Source: Apostichopus californicus (lineage: Eukaryota > Echinodermata > Holothuroidea > Aspidochirotida > Stichopodidae). Taken from it: a stretch of 28,528 nt of DNA. The notes beneath the pieces are model-generated. The model was not told where the DNA came from. It ran no database searches and was given only the letters and a program-made list of their open reading frames with translations. The DNA lies in NCBI GenBank assembly GCA_020650975.1, contig JAIPMN010021577.1, forward strand, positions 1 through 28,528. Direction: 5' to 3'. Shown here piece by piece: positions 9,651 to 20,082 of this stretch. The translations under genes and the position numbers were made by a program. Within the stretch, counting starts at the first letter, position 1; each line of letters opens with the position of its first letter.

Positions 9651-11509
9651 CAAGCTTTGCATCATGGGTAAGAGGGATAATAAAATACAGAGCCACAACA
9701 TGTGCTAGATATTCTGAAATGGCTAGAAAGTTTAATGACGACTTAAAACAGACTTTTGAGGTATTTTTGTTTTACATTTTGGAATATCTGTTTAATTTAC
9801 ACAGTAAACATAATGTTGTAGAATCTTCGTTGCAAGTTTACAGATGAGCAACAAGGTACTTATAATAGCCTTTAACAAAACCATGGAAGCAAGTCAAACG
9901 ATACTTGTTTGTTTCCCATCATTAGGCCCCATTAAAACAAAGCAATACAGAATCTAACTCCCCAATGAAATTACGTATTCTTATTTTCGTTTCCTCTTCA
10001 AGTCCCCACCGGAGACCTTTGCCTTTTGAATGTAAAGGGGCATTAAAGTAGATTGTCATAGATGCTTGGAAACCCCCCCCCCCCCCACCTCAATAGTGAT
10101 AACTATAAGAGAAACTCAGAAACTGACCTTTATCAATTCTGATCCTGAAGCACATTCCTCAAATTATGTTATCTGATAGAAAGTTAAATATATATTTTTT
10201 CATTTGGGTAATTTTGTTGTCCTCATGCCTGCACTAATAGGCATGACGATCCTTCAATTTATCCCCAAAAGCCCAAACTAAATGTTTTTCATCTAGAATC
10301 AAGCATCTTCAGGTAAATCTAGCAGACAAATGTCTATTCAACACCACGGGGAATTGTAAGTACCCTTCAATTACCGGCATTCAACAAGAAGCCTATGTCA
10401 ACTTTGGAGAGAAAAAAAATAATACTTATTGCCCACAAGAAAAGGAGAGATCTTTCTTTTATGCCCATTTAGTATTTTTACTTTTGGGGGTTGTATTTCT
10501 GTTTGTTTGGAGGGGGGGTGGGGTGGGGTGGCGGATGTATGGTTAAACTTGATTCCATGTAAAGGTAATTTTAACAAGATTATTTTTAGTCATTAAACAA
10601 CTGAAGCCGAACAATTTGATAAGTGGCATCAATAATTTCAGACTATGTTTATCCCAAAACTTTGATTGCCTTTTGAATGCTCTTCTTAACGAGTGCATTC
10701 AACCCACAAGGCCAAGTATATCCCAGGTGTACGTGATACAAACAAGATTTCCTAAAGAATCCGATGTAAGCTATTTATATTTATCTTGATAGTTGGTCTA
10801 AATCACAGAAGACTAATGCATGGAAAGTTAGGGTAGGTAAAAGACTTATTGTCACCATTTTACAGAAGGCTTATGGACAGACACACGGACGGACGGACGG
10901 AAATACTCCAGCAGAATTATCAACTATTGTAGAAACAAGTATCTGAGGAACAGTAGATGATGCAGGTGCCTTTTATCTTTCCCCATCTGGAGATACTTAT
11001 CTCAATTGACTGTGTGTACATAGTTAAGCACCATATGTATTTATTATTTGGCCAAAAAAAATATGCTACATAGGCATAGAAACCAGATGGTAAGAATTCA
11101 AACGATTTTTCTATTCACGGCTTTTATCATCATTCTGAGACTCAATTTATGACGATTTTTATTATATTTCCAAACAAACATTTTATAATTTATATCAAAT
11201 AATTAACTTGTTTTATTGGTCACATAATTCCCTCTTTTTTTTCTGCTGTTTGTTTTTTTTTCTTTAAAGGAATTTGATATACAGTAAATTGGTTCAGTCA
11301 TGCAGTTACAAGTTATGAGGAGTCAATGAACACACTCCATATATTGTTTATTCTTCTGAAATATCACACCCGGATATTAAAGTGCTTGATATATCCGCTA
11401 TACATAAATCAGCTGTATGTATTAATTCTCCATCGGTATATACATGATTATACTTATGATAATGCCTTCTTCAGTATGTGTACAGGCTTTCAGTGAAAGT
11501 CAGTAAATT
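9651..11509. other. 1.9-kb stretch without a supported gene
   Basis: It contains a 14-C run at 10073-10086, a G-rich quadruplex candidate at 10509-10533 and a short GGAC tetranucleotide repeat near 10888-10900. The frame at 9611-9847 overlaps the LINE edge and shows no domain. No exon or RNA gene is supported. Confidence 0.5.
10509..10533 (+). repeat. G-rich quadruplex candidate
   Basis: GG, a seven-G run, GGGG, GGGG and GG groups are separated by one-base loops. This is one of the clearer plus-strand G-quadruplex candidates in the window. Confidence 0.7.
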
Positions 11510-11775
11510 AGTCAAGAAAAAAGGCAGGGAGGATGGGCTAGGACAATGAAATGGAAGAAGAGTGAACAGGGACAAGGAGAAGGAGGGAGAGGAATAGGAG
11601 GGGATAGGGGGTAGGGAGTGGAGTGGAGGGGGAATGAAGGAAGGATGAGACGGGGATGAAGAGAAGATGGAGGCGATGGGTAGGGAGGCAGGGAAAGGGG
11701 TAGAGGAGGACGAGAGAGAAAGAGAGACGAGAGAGAAAAGAGAGAGGAAGGGGAGAAGGAAAAGATGAAGGCGAG
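11510..11775 (+). repeat. polypurine (GA-rich) tract, about 265 bp
   Basis: The plus strand is almost entirely A and G, with occasional T or C, and no fixed unit length. GAGAGA and GGGGAGGGG blocks recur. The 121-codon minus-strand frame over it (11471-11836) is a serine/proline/leucine-rich artefact of the complementary polypyrimidine strand. Mirror-like GA blocks such as AGAGAGAAAGAGAGACGAGA at about 11713 could support triplex DNA. Confidence 0.85.
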
Positions 11776-13687
11776 GATGAAGAAAGTATAATGAAACGTT
11801 AGCCAGTTTTGGAGATACTGTTTGTATTCTAATCACTGCATAATAAATATAATAACTGCAATGCTTCTAAACCAATCCCAGCTATCTCTATCACGCAGGA
11901 ATGCGCGGCGAATCAAAGATGCCCACAGCTTGAGACCCAATAAACTTCAGTAACCGTACCGATTGTTTACATACATGGTAGAAAAACTATTTTAAATATA
12001 AACAATAACAACACTTCGGGATGGAGACGATACCAGACCGGCTAGCTGCCACTGTTTTTATGTTTAATGCTATAATACTCGACAGCAAGTGATCCACACA
12101 GCCTATAAATCAAGACTGAGAAAGCCTGAACCCTTCAAGAATTCACTGAAGCACAGCTTCATCTTCTTGAGATGACCTTTGGCTGACAAAATTCAAACCC
12201 CCGAGATTGCAGAGTTATGTGCAGCTTGGGAATACAGGCAACTATAAAAAGGTTAAGTTCAATGATGGGTCACTTCTATTGTCAAGTGTCAATGTTTTAT
12301 TGAAATGTCAGCTAAAAAGCTTAGGCTGACTAGCCTAACTAATGAGTGGTTATGTTTTATACTCTAGTACATGTGCATTGATGATAGAAAGTTTGATATT
12401 GACAAGGTCACAATTTTTTATTTGAAAACAGTTGTTGCTATGGGAACAAGATCTTCAAGAAACCAAAATCTTTCTTCAAGCCGAAGGAGCAATCATTTTA
12501 CCTGAAATTCAAAATGAGGTATTAACTTAAACTGCAAATGAGGAAGTTTGGTATTTAAGGTAATTCATTCTCTCCAGATGTGAGGAAATGGATTATGTGA
12601 TACTATATGGTTATTATCCTTTCTCATAAAATATACTCTCCATGGAATCAACCTACCACAATTGACACTTATGGCCTCCCATTAAATGAAAAGGAAAGTT
12701 TCATAGATTAATCGTGCCAACTTTGATTTTCAACAGATGCTCAGTGAAATGGTGTCATCCTCAGAAGTTTCCTCTCCTTCTTCCCAGCTTCCCTTACCCA
12801 AGTTGAGAGAAAATGTGAAATTGCAAACTGTATTCTTGAAGCAAAAAATCTATCATTACAAATTATGCCTAAGTGCATTACGAGTAAAAATGTAGCTAAT
12901 TTTTCCAAAGGTGAAAGGTCACCACAATAACAGAATGCAGCACTCACATATATTTTCGGGATATTTTTTTTCCCTCTTTATCTTCTTTGTATAGCCAGTA
13001 AGCTCACCTATTTCTATAATAGATATCAACTTTCTATAAATTGTGAGGCTAACAGAATTATTCCCCAAATTTTCAAAATTCTTCTAAGACTTTTTCTTCT
13101 TCTCCTCTTCCCTACAAGAAGGTCACGTACATGTCACCATAGACTTCAGCTGTCAGATGTATATCAGGGGATGTCAATTTTCAGTCAACTTATATTTATT
13201 GATCGCCGATTAACGGAAAAGTACAACTGTCCGTTGACTTTTTCGTGTGTTCTGTCAATCTACTGTATGTGATATAATTACTATTGAACCATAAACTGTA
13301 ATTACTATTAAACCATAAACTACTGTACGCGACATTGTGCGAGCTTCTTGGTCAACTTGTATTATAAGCGATAAATGAAATTTATAATCATTTAAATGTC
13401 ATTAAAGATTTGCAAGGCTTTTGGTAGTCTGGATGAACTGCAATTCATTTCAAGACCGGGCAGAAATATCATAAGAACCATGAAATTATAAATTTGAAAT
13501 ATAATTATGCTCTTAATATTTATACACACACAAAATTACCAGTGCCATTTTTTCTTCTACTAACAAATATGGCGAAAATCTGCGGACGTTTAGCCAGTAA
13601 AATGACAATCAATGTATCGTAAGAAATGGTAAACTTATGGCTGCATACATCTCACTTTTCTTTCTTCCCTTCCAAATTTCTTAAAAC
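11776..13687. other. 1.9-kb stretch without a supported gene
   Basis: No coding, RNA or transposon signal is recognised. Small structures are present: a 7-bp hairpin TTAGGCT-GACT-AGCCTAA at 12321-12338, and a short tandem duplication of TAATTACTATT(G/A)AACC at 13276-13322. Confidence 0.5.
13276..13322. repeat. 24-bp tandem duplication
   Basis: TAATTACTATTGAACCATAA is followed at once by TAATTACTATTAAACCATAA with one mismatch. The flanks CTACTGTA...GA on either side also match, so the original duplicated block may have been a little longer. Confidence 0.7.
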
Positions 13688-13932
13688 TGTATTTATTGTA
13701 TATATTTATTGTATATATTTATTGTATATACATGTATGTTTATTGTACATTTATTGTATGTACATGTATGTACATTTATTGTGTATGTACATTTATTGTG
13801 TATGTACATTTATTGTGTATTTATTGTGTATGTACATTTGTAATGTGTACATGTAATGTGTACATTTATTGTGTATGTACATTTATTGTATTTGTATGTA
13901 CATTTATTGTATGTACATGTATATATTTATTA
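13688..13932. repeat. TGTATGTACATTTATTG minisatellite/microsatellite array
   Basis: About 245 bases are built from TTTATTGTA, TGTATGTACA and related blocks with units of roughly 13-17 bases. The left part is TATATTTATTGTA; the centre and right parts are TGTGTATGTACATTTATTG. Overlapping frames in two phases (13626-13856 and 13696-14037) exist only because the repeat lacks stops; they translate to cysteine/tyrosine/valine-rich low-complexity peptides. Confidence 0.9.
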
Positions 13933-13939
13933 TCTGTGG

Positions 13940-13975
13940 AAAATCAAATAAATCAAATCAAAATCAAATCAAAAC
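13940..13975. repeat. AATCA-type simple repeat
   Basis: AAATCAAATAAATCAAATCA and similar blocks (unit AAATC or AAAATC) follow the previous array almost directly. Confidence 0.75.
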
Positions 13976-14110
13976 TACTCAAACCATACAAATCCAAGCT
14001 TGTATACGATAGCTACAAGAGAACTACAAGAGACTAAGTTTTTCTATGGTGTCCTCCTAAAGAAAGTGATGAGTTGAAAACTTCAGAGAAACATTGTTTG
14101 TGAAATGATT

Positions 14111-14338
14111 CCCAATTGGGTCGTCAAATTGTTAAGCGTCTCTGGCGCTTTGTTGACGTCACTCTTATAATGAATTGGCATGTATCTAAATGTGACATGT
14201 CGCTAGCGATTTGCGTCATTTCTCACACATCGTCCTTGTCTGATGACGACAGCCAATGGAAAACCCAAAATCTTTACAGAGTGAAGTGGAATTTTACCTG
14301 AGAAATATATAAAAGGGAGCCTTCGATAAAAAATCTCA
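14111..14338 (+). promoter_or_regulatory. candidate RNA polymerase II core promoter with CRE, CCAAT and TATA boxes
   Basis: Elements appear in a classical order and spacing. A perfect CRE TGACGTCA lies at 14154-14161. CRE half-sites (TGACG or CGTCA) lie near 14121, 14212 and 14243. A CCAAT box sits at 14253-14257. A TATA box TATATAAAAG lies at 14306-14315. An A in pyrimidine context (CTCATCC) at 14338 is a possible initiator. Counting 14338 as +1, TATA starts at -32, CCAAT is at about -85 and the CRE at about -180. CREB/ATF and NF-Y factors bind such sites in animals. This is motif evidence only, with no transcript data, but the joint spacing is better than expected from isolated chance hits. 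Confidence 0.35.
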
Positions 14339-14351
14339 TCCTCAGAAATTA

Positions 14352-14407
14352 ATGGCTTCTTTTGACGAAAAAAAAACAAACAGAAAGAAAAGGGCAAGGA
14401 AGACCTT
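14352..14407 (+). CDS. candidate first coding exon, short basic N-terminus, unknown gene
   Basis: The first ATG after the putative start site at 14338 opens a 19-codon frame beginning MASFDEKKTNRKKRARKT, then Leu and stop. The end coincides with a strong splice-donor core GTAAGT at 14408-14413, so the frame may continue after splicing instead of ending. The peptide is strikingly lysine/arginine-rich, resembling a nuclear localisation signal, but it is too short for family assignment. The context before ATG (TTA) is weak. I did not find an obvious second exon downstream. Confidence depends wholly on the promoter call just upstream. Confidence 0.2.
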
Positions 14408-14413
14408 GTAAGT

Positions 14414-15180
14414 AAGATTAGAATAAATTAACGTTGATGCAATCTGTATAAAATCTACATTGTTTCAGAAGACAATTAAGACAGAAACAATGATGTCAGA
14501 ATATTATATAGAAAACAATGCTTCTTTAGGATTTAATTTCCTGTATATTTTGGTGAAGATATCAAGGTATATACTTTGAATCTAATTTGGCTCCATACAG
14601 AGAGTATATGTACAGGAGCTTGTAGCATACGTGCAGAAAAGAACACAGTTATAATGGCCACCTGTATGAGATATGTACAAAAGTATTTGTTCGCAAATTA
14701 TTGCATTATACCTTGTACCTCTCAGTTCTTGGCAGCTTTCAGTATATATTGTTAACAGTAACAGCATCCACAAACGAACATTCATTATTTGAACAAATTA
14801 AGCCATTTTATTGCAAAATGTGTGACTTTTTTCTTAACGATATGAAAATGCAATTATAAGTTTTTAAATCAGATAGCCAGTGCAGTCCACCTTTAATAAC
14901 AACAAGTAATATAGTATGGAAGACAGAAACCATCTCCAAGACACACCACAGGGTCAAACTGTACAAATGGCCAATGATGTTACACTTTTGTTAACCAAAC
15001 GGTACCGAGCGATGTGGCGAATACCATTCAGTTTCCTTTTAAAAATTATACTCATAAACCAGCTCTTTACACAAATGTGTACATTTCCTTTCAAGCTGCA
15101 GTTAGCTTCCTCTTTCAATCTTATTTCAAACATTACGAATAGTAATAAATTCTTTCCTTATAATTATTCATTATGACACT
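14414..15180. other. AT-rich stretch, no gene seen
   Basis: If the start at 14.34 kb is real this would be intron. No downstream exon is recognised. The frame at 14916-15176 has no domain-like sequence. Confidence 0.45.
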
Positions 15181-15181
15181 T

Positions 15182-15236
15182 GTCATTTAGTCTCTGAAGA
15201 AGATCCTGCTAGGATCGAAACGTCAGGCCAACTTAC
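15182..15236 (+). ncRNA. hammerhead-ribozyme-like motif (Penelope-like element remnant)
   Basis: The catalytic-core strand CTGAAGA (15194-15200, pattern CUGANGA) is followed by one extra A. Stem II is GATCC/GGATC (15202-15206 with 15212-15216) with a five-base loop. Then come GAAA (15217-15220) and the cleavage-type triplet GTC (15222-15224). The flanks pair as stem I: 15190-15193 pair with 15225-15228 (one wobble), and further interrupted pairs extend to 15182/15236. Stem III is only ACGT, which is self-complementary and could form between two RNA copies. Published work describes hammerheads with very short stem III in Penelope-like retroelements. The extra A in the core may reduce or abolish cleavage. 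No Penelope reverse transcriptase is visible nearby, so this looks like an orphan end fragment. Confidence 0.45.
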
Positions 15237-15237
15237 T

Positions 15238-16076
15238 TTTACACATTCTCCTACACAGGCTCTCTAGTGGATATGCAGTTTGCTAACAGTTTTATTTTTA
15301 TTTTAATTATTCTGGACATAAGACATTTGTTTCCTTTCTCTGTCCATGATGGCATCGCATCATTTCACGGCCATATTTATAGCCTGGAGCAAATCCATCC
15401 CATATACTCTGTTCTTCATCCTTATTTAATAACTACAATATCCTTCTGACATATCATGGACCCTGATCACCACCCTACTACCTACAGGACACCACCTCAG
15501 GGCACCGGACCGGTAGAATCACGTGACATCATAGATTTGATAAAGGCGATACCGGTGGCAGTCTTTAACCAACCTCATAAACACTATCAAGGGATTAAAC
15601 ACTGCTTACCATCTTTCAACATATGCCATATCCGTTAATCCTGTAAGGCCGTGAGATATCACTAACATCGGACGGGACGAAGCCTCCTGACATGTTTTTT
15701 TGTTATGCGTTTTCCCTATTAAAACCACCTTGGAGAATTTCAAAACCATCTTTTATGACAGACAGGTCTTAGGAGAGATTAACTGCTTACAACAGCTTCA
15801 GTATAGAAGAAAGCTGTTATATAACAACTAATGGGGGATGAATCAAAAAGAAAAGAATAGTACTATTAAGACAGCTAGGCCACTGAAAGGTTCAAATTGA
15901 GCAGGTGAACATCTTAATAGCAAACTGCCGGGAAACATACATGTGCATTCCACACAGCCAATATATGACATTAAATGATAATTAAATAATAAATAAAAAA
16001 ATGTTAAAAATCTTAGCAGAATTTTGTGCTGGAATGTCATACCTTAACGATGCAAGCTAGCTATGTCTCAATCGAG
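15238..16076. other. stretch without a supported gene
   Basis: Sequence after the hammerhead-like motif (15238-15300) may still belong to the same retroelement end, but no reverse-transcriptase or GIY-YIG motif is seen. Frames at 15267-15449, 15456-15638 and 15843-16040 lack domains. Confidence 0.4.
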
Positions 16077-16314
16077 ATATGGATATATCCATATATGGAT
16101 ATATATAAACATATATACATGGATATATGGATTCATATATATGGATATATGGATACATATATATAAATGGATACATGTGTGAATGGATATATATGGATAC
16201 ATGGATACATATATATGGATATATGGATACATATATGGATATATGTGTGGATACATGGGTATATGGATATATATGGATACATGGGTATATGGATATATAT
16301 GGATATATCCATAT
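16077..16314. repeat. GGATAY array bounded by two identical 18-bp palindromes
   Basis: The interior is a 4- to 6-base-phased repeat of TATGGATAC/TATGGATAT blocks. Both ends carry the perfect palindrome ATATGGATATATCCATAT (16077-16094 and 16297-16314). Because the palindromes are self-complementary, the ends also act as about 20-bp terminal inverted repeats. Stop-free frames on both strands (four overlapping ones) encode methionine/isoleucine/tyrosine-rich low-complexity peptides and are artefacts. It may be simple slippage of an ATGGAT unit, with the palindromes as its inverted junctions. Confidence 0.85.
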
Positions 16315-17819
16315 GGAGAATACCAAAATGTCTATGCCATATTATAAATCAGTCAAGTGGGTGATATTTCAATGTGAAATGTCCAGTGCTAGGTGTCTAA
16401 AGAAATAACATACAGGCACAGAAGAGGACCCAGAGGCAGTTGCTGACACATTGAGATTACTGGGGTATGGGAGAGGGGAGGGATGGTGCCAAGGGTCATC
16501 TCAGTCTGATGTTCAACATTAAAATATCAGAAATATCATATACACTGGAAATTATTGAGGAAGGGGAGAGGACACCATACTGTTTGTTTGTTGCTTTGAA
16601 GTCCTAAGAGTTGTTTTCAACCCTGCTGTTGGATTTCACATTAATTAACTAATTTGTCATTCCTACTGAGCCATGTATTCTTCACACAAAATTGGATAAA
16701 CCCCTCAATCTAGTTTTTAATAAAGATATGTACAAATACAATTAATGAGCTGCCTACTTCCTTTCATAAGATTTAATCAAATTTAGCATGTTTTTGTCCC
16801 ACAAAATTACTGTTGCCTCTCTTGTAAACTTTTGAAATTTGACCCGATTTTCAAAATTCCGGCATGTGCTATTTTGATGGTCTTATAATATTTTAGATGA
16901 GATATGTTTGAAGCTTATCTTTCCATCATCGGTGAGGTACGGCAACACCATAATGGTGGCGTTTCAAAACAATAAACAAATTTAAAGGCCATAGAGGGCG
17001 CTAATTACTCTGAAAGCTACCATGATAGGAACATAGACTTACAACAATTCTACAGTGAACAAAAAAATATATATATATACATTGCATAGCCTATACTTTT
17101 CAAATAAGAACTGATGCAAACATTGTTTTTGTCATAAGTGGTATACAGTACACTAAGTAAATTATACCAGCTAAAGTGAGAAGGTTAGGAACAAATACAG
17201 CACTGTTTTTAAGTCGATGTAAACACACTGAAGTGAGTTTTGGCGGAACGTGGAACAGGGTAACTTATCCAACTGAATTGATTCATGACGTGTTAAGCAT
17301 TTGCAAGAAATATGGTTGGATTAACTTTTGAGCCCATATGGACCAAAAAGTGTACAAGAATTGGGGGATCTGCCTTCAAGAATAAATTATCAATCATCAG
17401 ATATTTAGTTTTTAGATCTGGGCTGAGGACATTGATGATCAATCCGGAAATAATGAAATATCGACTAATATTGACACAAAAAATACTAGAAATTGTGCTA
17501 AAATTTCTGAACAAAATGTTTTTTAAGGTCAAATTTTTAGATAGCTATTGTTATATGTATATATGGTATTTATATTTTTGTAATAAACAGCCAGCCTAAT
17601 AATTCATTGCCATATAAGCTAATCAAGGAAGTCTTAGGCAATGTTTGGCAATTAGGGATTCTTCCTTTTAGAATTCATTTCATTCCTCCCCTTTTTATAA
17701 AACTATTTTACCTTTAACCGAGTACTAACCCTTTATAATATGTCAGGTATGCTACATACCTATGTATGAAACTTCAGACCAAAATGTTATAATCTCTCAG
17801 AAAAGATCATATCAGATAT
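16315..17819. other. 1.5-kb stretch without a supported gene
   Basis: It contains one GAGGGCGCT motif (16994-17002) and an A-run/TA repeat at 17061-17080. Opposed frames at 17312-17599 (plus) and 17293-17532 (minus) show no domain. No exon is supported. Confidence 0.5.
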
Positions 17820-18260
17820 ATACGCCTCGCGTTCGATTGACTTTCGAGGCTCGAGTGTATACTGGGTTACTTGGCTTTCCTGGTGCAGAGTGCCAGATCT
17901 AATTGAGTCACACCTAAAACTTCACAAGTTACGGCAAACTAATCAATCCGACGCAAGATCGAGAATCTCAACGGTTCTCCACCTCGGCAGTTTTCGACTG
18001 AACATCTGTCATCTCCGTGCATTTCTTTTCTAAATTTATCGCGTCGGTTACGAGTAAATATGAATGAGAGACAGGCGACTTCCTCCTCCTTTGGAGAAAT
18101 GTTCCCTGGAAACATTGCACAATCAACCGACTCCATCTCATTATGTTCGCTCCATCCGAGGGCTTCTACGCTGCATCGAGACGAGATCTATGTCAGTGAA
18201 GCTATCTTGCGGGCACTTTCTTCCGTCTTTGTTTTACCTGTCTCACGTCTCTGATGTGCT
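17820..18260. other. CpG-rich patch
   Basis: CpG dinucleotides (for example CGCCTCGCGTTCG at 17823, CGCGTCGG at 18040, and many single sites to 18225) are far denser than in the flanking AT-rich DNA. The left end can form an imperfect hairpin, GCCTCG...CGAGGC at 17824-17850. In invertebrates such patches may mark exons, or promoters that escaped methylation-driven CpG loss. No TATA or CCAAT arrangement is evident. Confidence 0.45.
17939..18136 (-). CDS. candidate small exon or ORF in CpG-rich patch, unknown product
   Basis: A 65-codon minus-strand frame begins MESVDCAMFPGNISPKEEEV. Its start context is good (purine at -3 and G after ATG), codon composition is balanced, and no simple repeat is involved. 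The C-terminal half is rich in Arg, Asp and Glu with three Cys. A possible donor AG|GTGGAG lies inside the frame at about 17979. I recognise no domain. Two plus-strand frames overlap the same DNA, so strand choice is not secure. This is the least repeat-like ORF in the window, but the evidence is weak. Confidence 0.18.
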   Translation of the reverse strand: MESVDCAMFPGNISPKEEEVACLSFIFTRNRRDKFRKEMHGDDRCSVENCRGGEPLRFSILRRID

Positions 18261-20080
18261 AAAGTTATCTAATTTACTGGTTTCCATACATCCTCTCCTG
18301 CCAAAACCAGATCACTGATCACTGGGCGAACCTTTTCAAAGTGGAGCCGAGTAACTGAGGCGGGCAGGCAGGTAATCTTCAAAGGAAAGCTAGGAGATGG
18401 AATTATAAGACTTTGTCTTCCTAGATGATTCACACATACAGCAATCTTTGAAGCAGGTATATTAAGTGCCTTAGACGCAAAATTTCCCAATCCGATACAG
18501 TCGTTTGTAATTTACTGAGGCAGTCGGCTTTACTTTGCTGGGGTGTATCTGTTAGTTATGAAACGTTGTGGTACATAAACTGGCAGGACTTTTCCAACAT
18601 TATTATTTCTCTCGATATCAAAATTTGCTAATGAACTGAAACTATGTTCATTAACTGTCAATAGCAGATGTGATAATAAAGTCTGGTTGCAATAAAAAGG
18701 GTAGGACAACATATATACTATGAAAGAAAATAGATAAATGTCGATAGCAGAGGTTCCGATGGGCTGGCCAGCTATAGTTTGCATATATGCAAATTGAGTT
18801 GACACCTATACTGTCATGTTGAGGCTTAGCCTGTCAAAATGGATTCCAAAGGGATTTGAAGCATTCTTCACTGAGCGTATAACGTAGTCTACAGTAAAAC
18901 TACACTGCAATTTATGGTTGCTCAAGGATCAAAAAATGTGGCCAAGCAATACATTCTTGTTCTTGCTACTCGTATTTGGATCCCAATTGCTAACTTCTAC
19001 TCAGATACAGACTTGAGGATATTTTCTGTGAAACTATATTCCGAGAGTAGCATACACTCGACACTACCTTTCATAGGAAACTTGATTGGACAAACTATAT
19101 TCTCTTACAATCTTGTTTTGTACCTACCCGTCCAAGTTCTTTACCTCTTTTACTATTGATCAGTTTTAATAAAACAAATATGCAAATTATCCTAGGACCC
19201 CCCACAAGGAGAGGTCATTGAAAAATATCAAGTATTTCTGGTCGTGAAGACCTTCCGCTGAGTACCCTTTTCAAGTGACTCGGGAGATAGTTTCGGTAAA
19301 TTGCCCAAACCTGTTAGAATGTCCAATTATTTGGCTTCTTTGATCAATCTTAACCTTACCCCATAGAGTGAACTCCAAATAAACTCTTGAATTTACAAAT
19401 TGACAGATCTTTCATTTTGATGTCACATTTATCGAGGTGACAAAAAGGTCGGGGGAGAGGAGGTAGAGGAGGGTAAATATCTTGGTACTGACAGTTTTAA
19501 TGAATGTAGCTATTAGTACTGCATAACACCAGGTAGAGATAATTGTGATGGTTTATTATAAATAATCTTGGGCTTCAAATTTACTGTTGAACTTCTCAAC
19601 CTTTAATTTACACCAAACTTTATTCTTTTTTCAAAATATCATATTTTGGCATTACCCCCCGCCCCCTCCCCCACAAAGAAAACTTGCTATAGAAAGTTCA
19701 ATATTAATGGAATACACAACAAGCTACAGCTTTTCATTTAACCACCATGGAAGCATTTCTGCTTACTACTGATCGAGAGATCTAATTAGTTGTAATTTAA
19801 CAGTTGTTAACATCTGAGAATAATGTGGAGGATTAGAATAACCAGGAAAATTGGTCAATACTTTTGATAAATATTAGCAACTTTTTAAGAAAGCAAACTA
19901 AACTCTAGAAAAATTACTGATGACCATCAAAATGACCTACAAAACTTCATATTCAATGCTGGTTCATAATTTTCAAATTATCATATTACTGTCTATAGTC
20001 TGTCCGATACATATTGAGTGTAGTGAATACTGTTACAGACTTACAGTAACATGGTAAATTATGCAGATTAGCAATTAAGC
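18261..20080. other. 1.8-kb stretch without a supported gene
   Basis: Frames at 18269-18490 (minus), 18530-18805 (minus) and 18914-19159 (plus) have no recognisable domain or splice context. A C-rich tract lies at 19655-19672. I see no transposon. Confidence 0.5.
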
Positions 20081-20082
20081 CA

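Noticed and set aside
11471..11836. 121-codon minus-strand ORF, the longest in the window
   Set aside because: It is the translation of a polypyrimidine strand: serine, proline, leucine and phenylalanine only, with no domain; composition explains the lack of stops.
13626..14037. Two overlapping plus-strand ORFs rich in Cys, Tyr, Ile and Val
   Set aside because: Pure translation of the TGTACATTTATTG array.
15194..15224. Reading the hammerhead-like block as coding sequence (SLKKILLGSKRQ)
   Set aside because: The frame ends shortly and matches no protein domain I know; the RNA pairing explains the block better.
16057..16408. Overlapping ORFs on both strands (MDSYIWIYGY-type)
   Set aside because: They arise because the GGATAY array lacks stop codons in several frames.
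17293..17599. Overlapping ORFs on opposite strands
   Set aside because: Neither shows a recognisable motif, and opposite-strand openness in AT-rich DNA is expected by chance.
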